From contig NZ_JABERI010000001.1 in NCBI RefSeq assembly GCF_013004375.1, positions 186,001 to 250,000 on the forward strand: DNA of 64,000 bases, written 5' to 3'. Below, one piece after another: positions 19,483-29,546 of the stretch; position 1 is the first letter of the stretch; every line of letters starts with the position of its first letter. Made by a program: the position numbers and the translations under genes. The stretch comes from Acinetobacter terrae. GTDB lineage: Bacteria > Pseudomonadota > Gammaproteobacteria > Pseudomonadales > Moraxellaceae. The notes beneath the pieces are model-generated. The model was not told where the DNA came from, did no database searches, and was given only the letters and a program-made list of their open reading frames with translations.

Positions 19483-20298
19483 TTAGTCTTCAAAGAAGCC
19501 TGCACGCGGCTGACGTAAACCACGAATACCCAAACCACATTCAGCGTTAATTAAAACACCCGTCAGCGGACGGTTATTGGCACGAGACGCCAGCAATACA
19601 TAAGAACCAGTCATATCTTCAGGTTCTGGTAAGAAATTCAACGGCATGCCACGGGCAATTTTCTCGGGATCACGTGCATCGAGCAGACCAAGATTTTCCT
19701 GACCTAGTGATGCCGCACCTTTGATATTCACGTTCATGCCTGATGGGGCAACTGCATTGACGCGCACTTTCGGTGCAAGTTCATAAGCAAGTTCTTTCAT
19801 GATGCCTACGCCCGCATGTTTAGATGCAGTGTAGACTGGACCACCACCTGCTGAATACAATGCAGAATTAGACAATGTGAAGATGATTGAACCTTCAGAT
19901 TTCACTAACTCATCTAGCGCAGCTTTGGCACCCAGAATTAACGATTTGGTGTTAATGCCCATGATTTCATCAAAGGCTTTTTCCAGCTGCTCGCCAGAGG
20001 TATTGACGATATCAGCGTAGTGATCCCAGATGCCGGCATTACCCACGAAACAGTCAAGCTTACCAAAACGCTCAACGGTTGCTTGAACAGCACGGACATT
20101 GTCTGCATAGCTGGCTACATCACCTTCAATCGCAAGAACTTTACCACCGAAGTGTTCGTTCAAGGCATCCACTTTTGCTTTTGAACGTTGAAGAACCGCA
20201 ACTTGTGCGCCCTCTTCCAAGAAACGCTCAACCAAAGCCCAACCCAGACCTGAACCACCACCAGTAATCAGTGCAACTTCGCCTTGTAGCCAACCCAT
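19483..20298 (-). CDS. hcaB: 2,3-dihydroxy-2,3-dihydrophenylpropionate dehydrogenase HcaB
   Basis: NAD-dependent short-chain dehydrogenase, 271 residues, that rearomatises the cis-dihydrodiol made by HcaEFCD to the catechol used by MhpB. The cofactor site is ITGGGSGLGWALVERF near residue 10. The catalytic Ser lies in FTLSNSALYSAGGG, with YTASKHAG carrying Tyr and Lys. Other words shared with E. coli HcaB include GKLDCFVGNAGIWDHYA and the C-terminal INAECGLGIRGLRQ. AGGAG stands before the ATG. It starts two bases after hcaC and is 80 bases from mhpB, the widest gap in the operon. Confidence 0.95.
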   Translation of the reverse strand: MGWLQGEVALITGGGSGLGWALVERFLEEGAQVAVLQRSKAKVDALNEHFGGKVLAIEGDVASYADNVRAVQATVERFGKLDCFVGNAGIWDHYADIVNTSGEQLEKAFDEIMGINTKSLILGAKAALDELVKSEGSIIFTLSNSALYSAGGGPVYTASKHAGVGIMKELAYELAPKVRVNAVAPSGMNVNIKGAASLGQENLGLLDARDPEKIARGMPLNFLPEPEDMTGSYVLLASRANNRPLTGVLINAECGLGIRGLRQPRAGFFED

Positions 20299-20300
20299 GA

Positions 20301-20627
20301 TTACTCTCCTGCCATCTCTACGAACAATTGACCATCTTCAACAATCACCGGGAAAGTTTTGATTGGATCAGTTGCAGGTAGACATAAAGCTTCACCTGTT
20401 TTCAAGCAGAAACGTGCTGAATGCAGTGGGCATTCAACCGTACCATCATCTTCAAGATAACCTTCAGACATAGAAGCATTACCATGTGAACAACGGTCAT
20501 TCATGGCGAAGAATTCTCCGCCATTGTTGAACACTGCAAGCGCTTCAATACCGTTCACGCCGCAATCTACTTTTAGCGCTTCGCCTTCGTCTAATTCGTC
20601 AACTTGGCAAACAAAAATCTTATTCAT
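20301..20627 (-). CDS. hcaC: 3-phenylpropionate dioxygenase Rieske ferredoxin HcaC
   Basis: Small [2Fe-2S] Rieske ferredoxin of 108 residues that shuttles electrons from HcaD to the oxygenase. The cluster ligands are visible as C46-x-H48 in DRCSHGNASMSEGYL and C66-x2-H69 in VECPLHSARFCLKTG. The sequence runs parallel to E. coli HcaC throughout, including ALCLPATDPIKTFPV. Its ATG overlaps the hcaF stop by one base (TAATG), so translation is likely coupled. Confidence 0.95.
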   Translation of the reverse strand: MNKIFVCQVDELDEGEALKVDCGVNGIEALAVFNNGGEFFAMNDRCSHGNASMSEGYLEDDGTVECPLHSARFCLKTGEALCLPATDPIKTFPVIVEDGQLFVEMAGE

Positions 20628-21145
20628 TAGAAGAATACACTCAGGTTATGTGAGTTATAGGTCACTTGATCTAACGTAATTTTACGGTTGAAAATCTGGA
20701 AGCCCAAATCACTTTCAACTTTACGGATCTTGTCGTGACGCTTACCACAGTAAATCGTTACGTCTTTCTCTTTTTGCGTACGGTATAACAAATACGTTAC
20801 GTACACGTCGTATTCGCCTTCAACTTCAGTCGGCTCTACAATCACGTTGCTCACCATGTGAGTCGTACGTGATGGAGGCTCTTCAGCCCAAGCCATACCG
20901 GTTTCAAGACGCGCAACACGACGTTCGAGCAAGTCTTTGGTATCGTTAAACACCCAAGTCGTCGGTGGTTCAACTGAACGGCGACGGTCACGGGTTTGTG
21001 CATTTGGCGTGGTACGTAGCGTATAAGAAATGTCTTCCGCCAACATATCCAGCCAATCGCGGAATTTCCAGTCGTCTAGCGCTTTGCCTTCACGATATAG
21101 AAACTGACTAATTTGATGATGAAGTTCTAAACTGATCTGACTCAT
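20627..21145 (-). CDS. hcaF: 3-phenylpropionate dioxygenase small (beta) subunit HcaF
   Basis: Structural beta subunit of the ring-hydroxylating oxygenase hexamer, 172 residues, the same length as E. coli HcaF. It has the NTF2-like fold signature: [21 protein letters not shown], the [21 protein letters not shown] region, and the C-terminal [13 protein letters not shown]. It has no metal site of its own. It overlaps the hcaE stop by four bases (ATGA) and is coupled to hcaC by one base. Confidence 0.95.
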   Translation of the reverse strand: MSQISLELHHQISQFLYREGKALDDWKFRDWLDMLAEDISYTLRTTPNAQTRDRRRSVEPPTTWVFNDTKDLLERRVARLETGMAWAEEPPSRTTHMVSNVIVEPTEVEGEYDVYVTYLLYRTQKEKDVTIYCGKRHDKIRKVESDLGFQIFNRKITLDQVTYNSHNLSVFF

Positions 21146-22509
21146 TTCATTAGCTCCTTCTCGTATTCGTCAGCTGCTTTCTCTACGTCTTCCCATTTTT
21201 CATGGATCAACAGGTCTGCCCAACGGCGGTATAAGCCACGTGCTGCAGTTTCAGAGAAAATGTAGTTGGTAATCCCTGGAATACCATCTTCACGTTTCTT
21301 CTCGTGACCCAAGCCCATTTCCATAATGAGTGGGTTATTACGTGCTTTATAACCACGTAAAACTTTTTGAATCTCAATCCAGTTCTCAGAGTCATCTTGC
21401 TCAAGGAAACCGGCAGGACCGAAGGCACGCGTCGCAGAACGTTCGAATGCTTCTTTCACTTCTTGCGACGCTTCAGCATCGGCAATACAGAATGCCCACA
21501 CTTCAGTTTTGTTGGGACCACGTGGGTGCCATACGCGAAGTGTTGCAGTACCGTTCAACCAAGACATGGTTGGGAACATGTTGTTGTGACCCGCAAGACG
21601 CAATGCGCGCGTTTCACCCAAACGTTCTTTCACTTCTTCATACGTTTCACGGAAGTAGTTGGCAACTTCACCGTCTACCCACACGTTAGCGTCTGGTTTT
21701 TCAGTAAAGAAGAAACCTGAACCATGACCACGTGAACCGTACTGGATCGCGTCTTTAGCGGTTTCCCAAACTGGACGAGCGGTTTGAGCAGCACCTAATT
21801 TCTTAGAGGATTCGTCATCAGGTTTTGCACCCAACACCTGAATGGCAGATGCGTGAGAGAACAATGCGTGGTATTGGTCAGATGCAAACTGTTCAGCTGC
21901 AAATTTCCAGTTGCATTCGATTTCCCACTTATGCACACCACCGATGATTTCAGTACCACCTGGACGACGGTCTAATACGCCATCAAGATACCAAGCGATA
22001 TCACCCATATATTCGATTAAATCTGGTGTGGTTTCATCCCAACAAGCAAAGATTAAGCCTTTGTAAGATTCAACACGGTTAACTTCAACCAGACCCCATT
22101 TTTCTTTGCATGCGCCTTGCGGGAATGCACGATCTTCTAACGGGATATCTTTAAGTGAACCATCAATACCGTAAGACCAGCCGTGGTATGGGCAAGTGAA
22201 TGCACGCGTATTACCACAGTCTGCGAAGCTCACACGCATAGAGCGGTGACGGCACTGGTTTAAAAATGCTTTGATTGAGCCATCTTTTTGACGAGCTACA
22301 ATAATCGGGTCTTCACCCATATAGGTATTGAAGAAATCGCCCGCTTTAGGAATTTGGCTTTCATGACACAGGAATAACCAAGTACGACCAAAAACGCGTT
22401 CAAGCTCTAATTCATATAAATCTGGATCTGTGTAGATATATGGCGAGATACGACCATTTTGTGCATCGACCAAAGCGTCGATTTCGCGCACATCAATTTT
22501 TCCACTCAT
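21142..22509 (-). CDS. hcaE: 3-phenylpropionate/cinnamate dioxygenase large (alpha) subunit HcaE
   Basis: Catalytic subunit, 455 residues, adding O2 across the ring of 3-phenylpropionate or cinnamate. Rieske ligands C86-x-H88 and C106-x2-H109 lie in CRHRSM and FTCPYHGW. Mononuclear iron ligands H214 and H219 are in [11 protein letters not shown]. Similarity to E. coli HcaE is very high along the whole length, e.g. [15 protein letters not shown] and [16 protein letters not shown], which supports the substrate call over biphenyl or benzoate oxygenases. I start at MSGKID: AGGAGAG lies eight bases upstream, and the longer frame would encode through the ribosome site and operator-like palindrome. 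First gene of the hca operon. Confidence 0.95.
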   Translation of the reverse strand: MSGKIDVREIDALVDAQNGRISPYIYTDPDLYELELERVFGRTWLFLCHESQIPKAGDFFNTYMGEDPIIVARQKDGSIKAFLNQCRHRSMRVSFADCGNTRAFTCPYHGWSYGIDGSLKDIPLEDRAFPQGACKEKWGLVEVNRVESYKGLIFACWDETTPDLIEYMGDIAWYLDGVLDRRPGGTEIIGGVHKWEIECNWKFAAEQFASDQYHALFSHASAIQVLGAKPDDESSKKLGAAQTARPVWETAKDAIQYGSRGHGSGFFFTEKPDANVWVDGEVANYFRETYEEVKERLGETRALRLAGHNNMFPTMSWLNGTATLRVWHPRGPNKTEVWAFCIADAEASQEVKEAFERSATRAFGPAGFLEQDDSENWIEIQKVLRGYKARNNPLIMEMGLGHEKKREDGIPGITNYIFSETAARGLYRRWADLLIHEKWEDVEKAADEYEKELMK

Positions 22510-22521
22510 GAGAAGCTCTCC

Positions 22522-22540
22522 TGTGACGTACTCTGTCACA
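22522..22540 (-). promoter_or_regulatory. palindrome in the hcaE leader
   Basis: TGTGAC-N7-GTCACA is a perfect 6-bp inverted repeat ending two to three bases before the hcaE ribosome site. It could be an operator half of the HcaR region or an RNA hairpin next to the ribosome site. The spacing rules out a standard CRP site. Confidence 0.45.
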
Positions 22541-22790
22541 AAGTAAATAGACTCAACTTTTAGTGGATAATGGTTTTATAGCGGCTTTTAGTGAAATATT
22601 TTTTTTGTTTCAATTAAGATATTTTAGAGATTATTAGCAGACATTTTTCTTATATTAAAACAGTCATGAAAAATGCAAGACCATTTATTTTCTAAATGGC
22701 AGAATCATCTTCACGTAATAGTTGTTTATAGATTATACTCTCCTCAAATTATAGTAAGACATTTTTTGGATTACTCATTGGATTGGTTAT

Positions 22791-23690
22791 ATGGAATTAC
22801 GACATCTTCGATATTTTATCACCGTTGCAGAAGAACTAAACTTTAGTAAAGCGGCGTTAAAGCTCTATACCGCCCAACCCTCTTTAAGTCAGCAAATTAA
22901 AGACCTTGAAGAAGATGTAGGCGTACAACTGCTCTATCGTACCAAACGAAAAGTTGAACTCACGGAAGAAGGTGCAGTATTTCTAGAACAAGCCCGTTTG
23001 ACGCTGGCACAGGCCGACAAAGCCATTGCCATGGCACGTCAAGTCTCGCAAGCCAAACAGCAAATGCTGCGTATTGGCTTCGTTCCAGTCGCGGAAATGA
23101 AAATTTTCCCTTATGTACTACCGAATTTACGTGTACAAAATCCGGATTTAAAAATTGATTTGCTCAGTTTAAATAACAGTGAGCAAATTAAACTATTGAA
23201 GAAAGGTGAACTGGATGTGACCTTTACACGCCAGAACCTCAATAGTGATGAAATTGAAAGTTTATTTGTTTTACGCGAACCGCTAATCTTTATTTTGCCA
23301 GAGAATCATCCCTTGGCCAAATATGAGCGCATCCCAGTTAAAGCATTGAATGGTATAGATTTTATTATTCCAGCAGCAGAACAGTCTTTAACGCTACACA
23401 ATGCGATTCTGGATTTTGCCAAAGCCAATGGGATTGAATTCAACATTGTGCAAAAAGCAGACAACATCTTGTTTAACATCAACTCTGTAGGTATGGGACT
23501 GGGTTGTACCATTCTGCCGGGCTATGTTGCCCCATTAACCACAAGTAATTCTGTCATTCGCACGCTAGATGTTGAGCTTCCTTACCTCGACCTCTATGTG
23601 AGTTACCACAAAAACAGTAGTTCTGTCGCTGTACAGAAATTTATTGAATTACTGACCCGCGTGTTTTATCTGAATATCAATCGCGATTGA
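22791..23690 (+). CDS. hcaR: LysR-type regulator HcaR
   Basis: Transcription activator of 299 residues, divergent from hcaE across 281 bases. The N-terminal winged helix-turn-helix reads MELRHLRYFITVAEELNFSKAALKLYTAQPSLSQQIKDLE. The effector domain carries LRIGFVPVAEMKIFPYVLP, which parallels E. coli HcaR. Family knowledge: HcaR activates hcaEFCBD with phenylpropionate or cinnamate and represses itself. In this window it is the only regulator near the cluster, so it may also control mhpC, the porin gene and mhpDFE. There is no mhpR. The gene ends in a strong terminator. Confidence 0.92.
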   Translation: MELRHLRYFITVAEELNFSKAALKLYTAQPSLSQQIKDLEEDVGVQLLYRTKRKVELTEEGAVFLEQARLTLAQADKAIAMARQVSQAKQQMLRIGFVPVAEMKIFPYVLPNLRVQNPDLKIDLLSLNNSEQIKLLKKGELDVTFTRQNLNSDEIESLFVLREPLIFILPENHPLAKYERIPVKALNGIDFIIPAAEQSLTLHNAILDFAKANGIEFNIVQKADNILFNINSVGMGLGCTILPGYVAPLTTSNSVIRTLDVELPYLDLYVSYHKNSSSVAVQKFIELLTRVFYLNINRD

Positions 23691-23725
23691 TCAATTTTTT
23701 ACACATTCACTTTTTTCAATTGAGC

Positions 23726-23764
23726 ACACCATTATTTTTCTGATAAATAATGGTGTCTTTTTTT
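23726..23764 (+). terminator. hcaR terminator
   Basis: ACACCATTATTT, seven-base loop, AAATAATGGTGT, then C and seven T. The stem is a perfect 12 bp. Confidence 0.85.
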
Positions 23765-23977
23765 GCACCATTTTGATTATTTTTCTACCACATTAGACTG
23801 AAGTCTTATAAAAATTCACCACTTCAAAGCCCATCTTTATGGGAAATAACGTATAACTTTTCTTTCACTCATTTATAAAAATATCTCATAATCAGAAAAT
23901 TACAACTTAAGTCTAATAAGCCCAGCACAACCTTTTTAAAATATTTGTAAAAAATAAAGACCAATATAGGGAAGATT

Positions 23978-24655
23978 ATGCAAATAGACCCGCTGCATCG
24001 TATAAAAGTAGGTGTTCGATACCACCCTTATTTCTTTTTTACTTTTCCTGCAATCGCTGTTTTCTATTATTTTTTGCACTGGCTGACCCAATGGGGCTGG
24101 TCTACCTGTCTTTTAATCAGCTGGAATATAGCAATCTATGGCTATTTATTCTTAACTCTAAAGACATTATGGCGTACAGAACATGCCCATATTTTGCAGC
24201 CTGCACAACAACAAGATGCCAGCAAATGGCTGATTTTACTGCTGGTAATTCTGACTTTAATCATGTGTTTCATTGCCATCGTTATTGAAATTAATCATTT
24301 ACCCCCAGATTCCGCCATTCGAACAGGTCACTTAATCTTATCCATCCTCACCCTTGTTTCTGCCTGGTTTTTTATGCATACCATCTTTGCCATTCATTAT
24401 GCTCATGACTTTTATCTGGCATTAGAAAAACATAAAGATGGCGGACTGGATTTTCCAAAAACTCCTGAACCGACTTATCCTGACTTTTTGTATTTCAGTT
24501 ATGTCGTAGGAACTTCAGCTCAAACGGCGGATGTTTCGATTACCACCCGATCGATGCGTGTATTAAATACTTTGCACTTGCTGTTGGCCTATGGATTTAA
24601 TACCACCATTTTGGCCATTAGCATCAATGTGACGGCTAACCTTATTAGCACTTAA
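23978..24655 (+). CDS. DUF1345 family membrane protein
   Basis: Integral membrane protein of 225 residues with about six hydrophobic helices. The C-terminal half carries FLYFSYVVGTSAQTADVSIT and RVLNTLHLLLAYGFNT, the signature of DUF1345 proteins. Function is unknown. It lies inside the hca/mhp locus between hcaR and mhpC, in the hcaR direction, but hcaR has its own terminator, so it is a separate unit. No link to phenylpropionate is evident; uptake help is a possibility only from position. It shares a bidirectional terminator with convergent mhpC. Confidence 0.8.
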   Translation: MQIDPLHRIKVGVRYHPYFFFTFPAIAVFYYFLHWLTQWGWSTCLLISWNIAIYGYLFLTLKTLWRTEHAHILQPAQQQDASKWLILLLVILTLIMCFIAIVIEINHLPPDSAIRTGHLILSILTLVSAWFFMHTIFAIHYAHDFYLALEKHKDGGLDFPKTPEPTYPDFLYFSYVVGTSAQTADVSITTRSMRVLNTLHLLLAYGFNTTILAISINVTANLIST

Positions 24656-24680
24656 TTGTGAGTAGTTAATTAAAGGCATA

Positions 24681-24709
24681 AAAAAAGGATGACTACTGTC
24701 ATCCTTTTT
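24681..24709. terminator. bidirectional terminator between DUF1345 gene and mhpC
   Basis: AAAAAAGGATGAC, TACT loop, GTCATCCTTTTT. It has a perfect stem with A and T runs on both sides of convergent genes. Confidence 0.88.
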
Positions 24710-24730
24710 CATTTTATTCATACAGCGTGA

Positions 24731-25588
24731 TTAAACACCACGAGCTGTTAAATAATTTTTAATTACAGTATTAAATTCTTCAGATTTTTCAACTTGAGAC
24801 CAGTGACCACATTGGCTGAAGATGTGTGCATCAGCATGTGGAACAATGTTCAAGATATCCCATGAACGAGACACAGGAATGACCACGTCTTGTACGCCAT
24901 GAATCAAAAGTACAGGAACTTTGATTTCTTTCATTTTTTCGAAATCAAGCGGGAATTCGAAACGGTCACGATCACGTGCGCCAACAACGTCCATCAGACG
25001 GTCAGACGCGTAATCATTTTTCGCAGAATCAAAACGTACTTTAACCAGTTCATCAGTGATCAAGTCTTTGTTCACAACAAACATAGAAAGGGTTTTCTTG
25101 ATGCCTTCTTCTGTAAGCACTGGATTAGCATGCGCTTTAAGTGCAGCAGTCTGTTTCGCACCGCCAGTACCCATAGACACGATACCCAAAACACGTTCAG
25201 GGTAATCAAGCACCATCTGGAATGCTAACCAGCCACCCAAAGAGTTACCCACTACCCAAGTTTTTTCGATACCTAAAGCATCTAAAGTACGGATTGCGTG
25301 ATCAACCCAAGCACGGATACCGTAAGCAGTGTTTGGCGCAACCACACTTTGACCATAACCAATGGTGTCAATTGCGATACAACGCGCTTGCTCACCAATT
25401 TGTGGCAAGTTTAACCACCAGTTTGCAGCAGCAGATACGCCTGTACCTGAACCGTGTAAAAATAGAATAGGTGTACCTTCACCAATTTCGTGGTAATGCG
25501 TCAACTCGCCTTCAGCAGTTTCAATCCATTTGTCTTCTAAGCCAAAGAATGGATCTGTTTGATAGTCAGGGATTTGAACAGTGCTCAT
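24731..25588 (-). CDS. mhpC: alpha/beta hydrolase, MhpC-type C-C bond hydrolase of the meta-cleavage pathway
   Basis: Serine hydrolase of 285 residues predicted to split the MhpB ring-fission product to 2-hydroxypenta-2,4-dienoate plus succinate (or fumarate from cinnamate). The oxyanion segment is FLHGSGTGVSAAANW, the nucleophile lies in VVGNSLGGWLAF, the acid in HGVQDVVIP, and the base in QCGHWSQVEK. It is recognisable as a meta-cleavage hydrolase, but it differs from E. coli MhpC over long stretches and looks nearer to the DmpD/TodF/CumD branch. The role is inferred from context. I start at MSTVQIPDY, with AGAGGAA upstream. It is a separate unit bounded by terminators. Confidence 0.82.
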   Translation of the reverse strand: MSTVQIPDYQTDPFFGLEDKWIETAEGELTHYHEIGEGTPILFLHGSGTGVSAAANWWLNLPQIGEQARCIAIDTIGYGQSVVAPNTAYGIRAWVDHAIRTLDALGIEKTWVVGNSLGGWLAFQMVLDYPERVLGIVSMGTGGAKQTAALKAHANPVLTEEGIKKTLSMFVVNKDLITDELVKVRFDSAKNDYASDRLMDVVGARDRDRFEFPLDFEKMKEIKVPVLLIHGVQDVVIPVSRSWDILNIVPHADAHIFSQCGHWSQVEKSEEFNTVIKNYLTARGV

Positions 25589-25830
25589 ATTGATTCCTCT
25601 TACAGTCTTTAGCTTGCGTGTCCCTCTATTACAAGAATTCGACGTCAAGTTGACTCATTAAAATGACTTTTTACATCTTTATATTAACCGTTCAAGACCT
25701 GCAAACTGATACAAATTTACGATCAAACCCTATAAAAAAACGATTATTTATGTCTTTGTTTTTATACAATTAAAATAAAATCATACCCATAATTTGCTTA
25801 AGGTATTTCAAGCCAAAATATTGTGAGCTC

Positions 25831-25867
25831 AAAAAAAAGAGCGACTGATCAACAGTCGCTCTTTTTT
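25831..25867 (-). terminator. porin gene terminator
   Basis: An A run, AGAGCGACTG, loop ATCAA, CAGTCGCTCT and a T run form a perfect stem. It separates the porin gene from mhpC. Confidence 0.88.
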
Positions 25868-25878
25868 GATTCAATGAT

Positions 25879-27150
25879 TTAGAACTTATAGGTATAGGTT
25901 GTAGCTACACGATACTCTTTAAGGTCAGATTTATAATCGAAGTCAGCATCGATATACATCGCTTGGAAGCCTAAACCTTTCAACTTACCTTCAGGCACTG
26001 TGTAGTTCACGATTAGATTAAGCTCATCCGAATCCTGGTTTTTCTTGCCATTTGCTTCAGCATCAAAGCCCATCATGTATACCGCAGTAGCATTCAAACC
26101 TTTTGCACCCAGTTCAGAGAAGTCATAACCATAAGTTAAACCTACTGATTTCTCATCAATAGCAGTGAAAGTCGCAACACCCCAGTTTACAAGGTAAGGC
26201 TGTGGCACCCAGCCACCCAACGTTGGGAAAGCACTGTCACCAAACATTTGTTGATAGCCCAAACCTACTGTGTGTGCGCCATAATTAACTTTTGCCCCTG
26301 CAGATAATGCCTGGTTATCAATTTTACCGTACAGCTTGTTGCCTGAATCCGAGTTATCGAAATAACGGATATGGCTATCTAATTTTGCCTTTTCACCTAA
26401 GGTGGTTTTGTAATTCGCACCGACATAATGCTGCTGGTAGATGTCTTTTACATCTGCATACCAGTAGCTTGCACCAATCTCTTTATTGAATTGATGATCC
26501 ACACCCGCAATCCACATACCATCAGATTCAGGACCTTGGTCAAAACTTCCTTTTGAAATGCCATCAGGTAAAGTTTTACCTGGAGCAAATAGAGTTAAAT
26601 CTCGGAACTGGTTGTCATAGCGGTTATTGATCTTATCAATATAAGCCAAAGTCAGTTTGGTATCTTTAATGTCTTTAGATTCTAACCATGCACCGCTATA
26701 AGTCGTCAGCAACTGACGCGATGGATCGAATACCAATACTGGAGATACCGGTAATAACTCACCTACTTTCAATTCGGTTTGTGAAACTTTGGCTTTTAAG
26801 GTCGCACCCACTTTACCGAAGTTGTCTTTTGACTCTTTACCATCATGCGGCAACACGAAGTCGGCATTTTTATCGCGACCATTCAATTTAAATGCGTGCT
26901 GTACCAAAAGGTCTGCACCGACTTGAATGCCAGCACCGATATCCTGATAACCGGATTTTGCATCCAGGGTAATGCCTTGTGACCATGAACCCCAGTTTTT
27001 CTCTGGTGTTGCTGCAATCTGACGATCAAGATAGAAATTTTTGAATTTTAATTGGACTTGGCTATCGTCGATAAATTCTGCATTCGTTGCAGTTGTACCT
27101 AATGCTAGAGTCGCAGCACAGATGGCTTTCCATAAAGTTTGACGACGCAT
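25879..27150 (-). CDS. OprD-family outer membrane porin
   Basis: Outer-membrane beta-barrel channel, 423 residues. A signal peptide is clear: MRRQTLWKAICAATLALG then TTATNA before EFIDDSQ. The mature start DSQVQLKFKNFYLDR and alternating strands with YKF at the end fit the OprD/OpdK family, which in Pseudomonas and Acinetobacter carries small carboxylates and aromatic acids. Its place between mhpC and mhpE suggests it admits phenylpropionate or cinnamate. No cytoplasmic-membrane transporter gene (HcaT-like) is in the cluster. It has its own terminator and a 426-base upstream region, so probably its own promoter. Confidence 0.9.
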   Translation of the reverse strand: MRRQTLWKAICAATLALGTTATNAEFIDDSQVQLKFKNFYLDRQIAATPEKNWGSWSQGITLDAKSGYQDIGAGIQVGADLLVQHAFKLNGRDKNADFVLPHDGKESKDNFGKVGATLKAKVSQTELKVGELLPVSPVLVFDPSRQLLTTYSGAWLESKDIKDTKLTLAYIDKINNRYDNQFRDLTLFAPGKTLPDGISKGSFDQGPESDGMWIAGVDHQFNKEIGASYWYADVKDIYQQHYVGANYKTTLGEKAKLDSHIRYFDNSDSGNKLYGKIDNQALSAGAKVNYGAHTVGLGYQQMFGDSAFPTLGGWVPQPYLVNWGVATFTAIDEKSVGLTYGYDFSELGAKGLNATAVYMMGFDAEANGKKNQDSDELNLIVNYTVPEGKLKGLGFQAMYIDADFDYKSDLKEYRVATTYTYKF

Positions 27151-27576
27151 GGCTTATTCCCAGTGATCAAATTAAGCTATGACGCCATCATGCTAAACAA
27201 TGCAGTTAAAAAAAATCAGACCAGAGTATTAAGATTAAAGGCATTCATCCGGCTTTTTTATTGTTTAAGATTCACCATCAACTCTTGTTAAGAACTTTAA
27301 ACAATAAGATATTTTGCCCTAAATTTATTTCATTATTCTTAAAGCCTTGTTGCAGTGCTTATTTTTAAGAAAATTTCACCTTTTTGGATTTAAATTTTTT
27401 TTATTAATCGTTTTTAGGTTTAAGCAGCTTTTAAAGCATCTTAAATAATTGATTATTTTAATATATTTTACATATCGCATGATATTTTTTATCTATAAAT
27501 ACAAATGTTTAGCCATAAAAAAAGCACCCTCAATGGGGTGCTTTCTAACACTTACTTTAAAAGAAAATTTTTAAAA
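27151..27576. other. porin upstream region with the mhpDFE terminator
   Basis: 426 bases with no ORF, very AT-rich. The terminator at 27517-27544 ends the mhpDFE unit, so the porin promoter must lie in the remaining 370 bases. I saw no clear operator. Confidence 0.4.
27517..27544 (-). terminator. mhpDFE terminator
   Basis: AAAGCACCCTCAATGGGGTGCTTT with flanking A run: a GC-rich stem directly after the mhpE stop, followed on the leftward strand by seven T. Confidence 0.87.
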
Positions 27577-28596
27577 TTAAGCTTGTAGCTCACGTGCTTT
27601 AGACATGGTTAATGCCAAGTCTTCAATCATGTCTTCCTGACCGCCAACCGTACCACGACGACCAAGTTCCATCAGAATTTCACGAGCAGAAACACCATAT
27701 TTCGCTTCAGCACGTTTAGCAAACAACAGGAATGATGAGTAAACACCTGCATAACCTAAAGTTGCTGCATCACGGTCTGCACGAATTGGTTGTTGCATCA
27801 TTGGAACAATCAGTTCTTCAGCAATATCCTGAACTTTGAACAAGTCCACACCTGTTTCCATTTGCATACGGTTAGCAACCGCAACAAACAATTCAAGTGG
27901 CGTATTACCTGCGCCTGCGCCTAAACCGGCAGAAGCCAAATCGACACGCGTTGCACCCGCTTGAACCGCTGAAACAGAGTTCGCAACGCCCATACCCAAG
28001 TTATGGTGACCATGGAAACCGATTTCGATGTCTGAAGCCAAGTTGGCACGCAAAATACCCACGCGGTCAGTTACGTCTTGAGGAAGCATATAACCCGCAG
28101 AGTCAGTGACATAGATACAGTTTGCACCGTATGACACCATTTTGTTGGCTTCTTCCAAAAGTTTTTCTGGAGTCGCCATGTGAGCCATCATCAAGAAGCC
28201 CACAGTGTCCATGCCAAGTTTGCGCGCAGCAGTAATGTGCTGTTCAGAAACGTCTGCTTCTGTAGAGTGTGTTGCAACACGAATCGTTGCTACACCTACA
28301 TCGTGCGCCATTTTTAAATGGTCAACCGTACCAATACCCGGAATTAAAAGTGCAGATACTTTGGCTTGTTTAAGCTTTGGAATAACCGCTGTTAAATATT
28401 CTTCATCCGTTGCAGCTGCAAAACCGTAGTTCACAGAGTTACCGCCTAAGCCGTCACCATGTGTTACTTCGATTAAAGGTACACCAGCATCATCAAGTGC
28501 AGTTGCAATCGCAACCATTTGCTCTGGTGTAGTTTGATGGCGCATTGGGTGCATACCATCACGTAACGTCATATCATTAATAATAATTTTTGACAT
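27577..28596 (-). CDS. mhpE: 4-hydroxy-2-oxovalerate aldolase MhpE
   Basis: Class II aldolase, 339 residues, splitting 4-hydroxy-2-oxopentanoate to pyruvate and acetaldehyde. The DRE-TIM barrel begins [17 protein letters not shown]; the metal-binding histidines are in [11 protein letters not shown]; the C-terminal channelling domain includes [20 protein letters not shown] and [15 protein letters not shown]. The start MSKIIIND has AAGGAG seven bases upstream. It follows mhpF by ten bases; in the family the two proteins form a complex that passes acetaldehyde directly. Confidence 0.96.
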   Translation of the reverse strand: MSKIIINDMTLRDGMHPMRHQTTPEQMVAIATALDDAGVPLIEVTHGDGLGGNSVNYGFAAATDEEYLTAVIPKLKQAKVSALLIPGIGTVDHLKMAHDVGVATIRVATHSTEADVSEQHITAARKLGMDTVGFLMMAHMATPEKLLEEANKMVSYGANCIYVTDSAGYMLPQDVTDRVGILRANLASDIEIGFHGHHNLGMGVANSVSAVQAGATRVDLASAGLGAGAGNTPLELFVAVANRMQMETGVDLFKVQDIAEELIVPMMQQPIRADRDAATLGYAGVYSSFLLFAKRAEAKYGVSAREILMELGRRGTVGGQEDMIEDLALTMSKARELQA

Positions 28597-28606
28597 GGTC
28601 TGCTCC

Positions 28607-29521
28607 TTAAGCTTCTGCTTCAGCTTGCGCTGCTTGGTTAGCAATGAGACGTTCTGCAAACATTTCTGCAGTACGTGCAGCAGCTGCAGTCATGATGTCC
28701 AGGTTACCGGCATATTTAGGCAAGTAATCACCCAAACCTTCGACTTCCAAGAACATAGAAACACGGTTGCCATCAAATACTGGACCATTTACAAGTTTGT
28801 AACCTGGTACATATTTTTGAACTTCTTTAATCATGGCATGCACAGATTCTGTGATTGCAGCCTGATCCGGTGTACCTTCAACTAAGCAGTGCACAGTGTC
28901 ACGCATCATCAATGGTGGCTCAGCAGGGTTGATAATGATGATGGCTTTACCTTGTTTCGCGCCACCCACTTGCTCAATTGCACCCGCAGTGGTACGTGTA
29001 AATTCATCAATGTTTTTACGTGTACCCGGACCAACCGATTTCGTTGATACCGTTGCGATGATTTCACCGTAGTTTACAGGTTGAACACGTGAAATAGCTG
29101 CCACCATAGGAATGGTTGCCTGACCGCCACATGTCACCATGTTTACGTTCGGCAAGTCACCTTGTTCAAGCAAAGCTTCAAGATTTACCGGTGGTACGCA
29201 AAATGGACCAATCGCTGCAGGCGTCAAGTCAATCATTTGTACGCCAAGCTCATTCAACTTGCGGCTGTTTTCAGCATGTACATATGCAGAAGTTGCATCG
29301 AAAGCAATTTGAATATTGTCTGCTAAAACATGCGGCAATAAACCGTCTACACCGTCAGCAGTGGTTTTGATCCCCATTTTCGCTGCACGCGCCAAACCTT
29401 CAGAAGTTGGGTCAATCCCCACCATCCATACAGGTTCCAAAACTTCACTACGTTGAAGTTTGTAAAGCAAATCTGTACCGATATTACCCGGACCGATCAA
29501 TGCACATTTAATCTTTTTCAT
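28607..29521 (-). CDS. mhpF: Acetaldehyde dehydrogenase (acylating) MhpF
   Basis: Converts acetaldehyde, NAD and CoA to acetyl-CoA. It has 304 residues, close to the usual 310-316. The Rossmann motif is [16 protein letters not shown] and the catalytic Cys is C131 in [30 protein letters not shown] and [15 protein letters not shown] are family signatures. The C-terminal part is slightly shorter than E. coli MhpF before [16 protein letters not shown]. It is the middle gene of mhpDFE and the partner of aldolase MhpE. Confidence 0.96.
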   Translation of the reverse strand: MKKIKCALIGPGNIGTDLLYKLQRSEVLEPVWMVGIDPTSEGLARAAKMGIKTTADGVDGLLPHVLADNIQIAFDATSAYVHAENSRKLNELGVQMIDLTPAAIGPFCVPPVNLEALLEQGDLPNVNMVTCGGQATIPMVAAISRVQPVNYGEIIATVSTKSVGPGTRKNIDEFTRTTAGAIEQVGGAKQGKAIIIINPAEPPLMMRDTVHCLVEGTPDQAAITESVHAMIKEVQKYVPGYKLVNGPVFDGNRVSMFLEVEGLGDYLPKYAGNLDIMTAAAARTAEMFAERLIANQAAQAEAEA

Positions 29522-29546
29522 TAACGTACTCTCTTAAAATACAGAC

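Noticed and set aside
22522-22540. TGTGAC-N7-GTCACA as a CRP site
   Set aside because: The inner spacing between TGTGA and TCACA is nine, not six; kept only as an unassigned palindrome.
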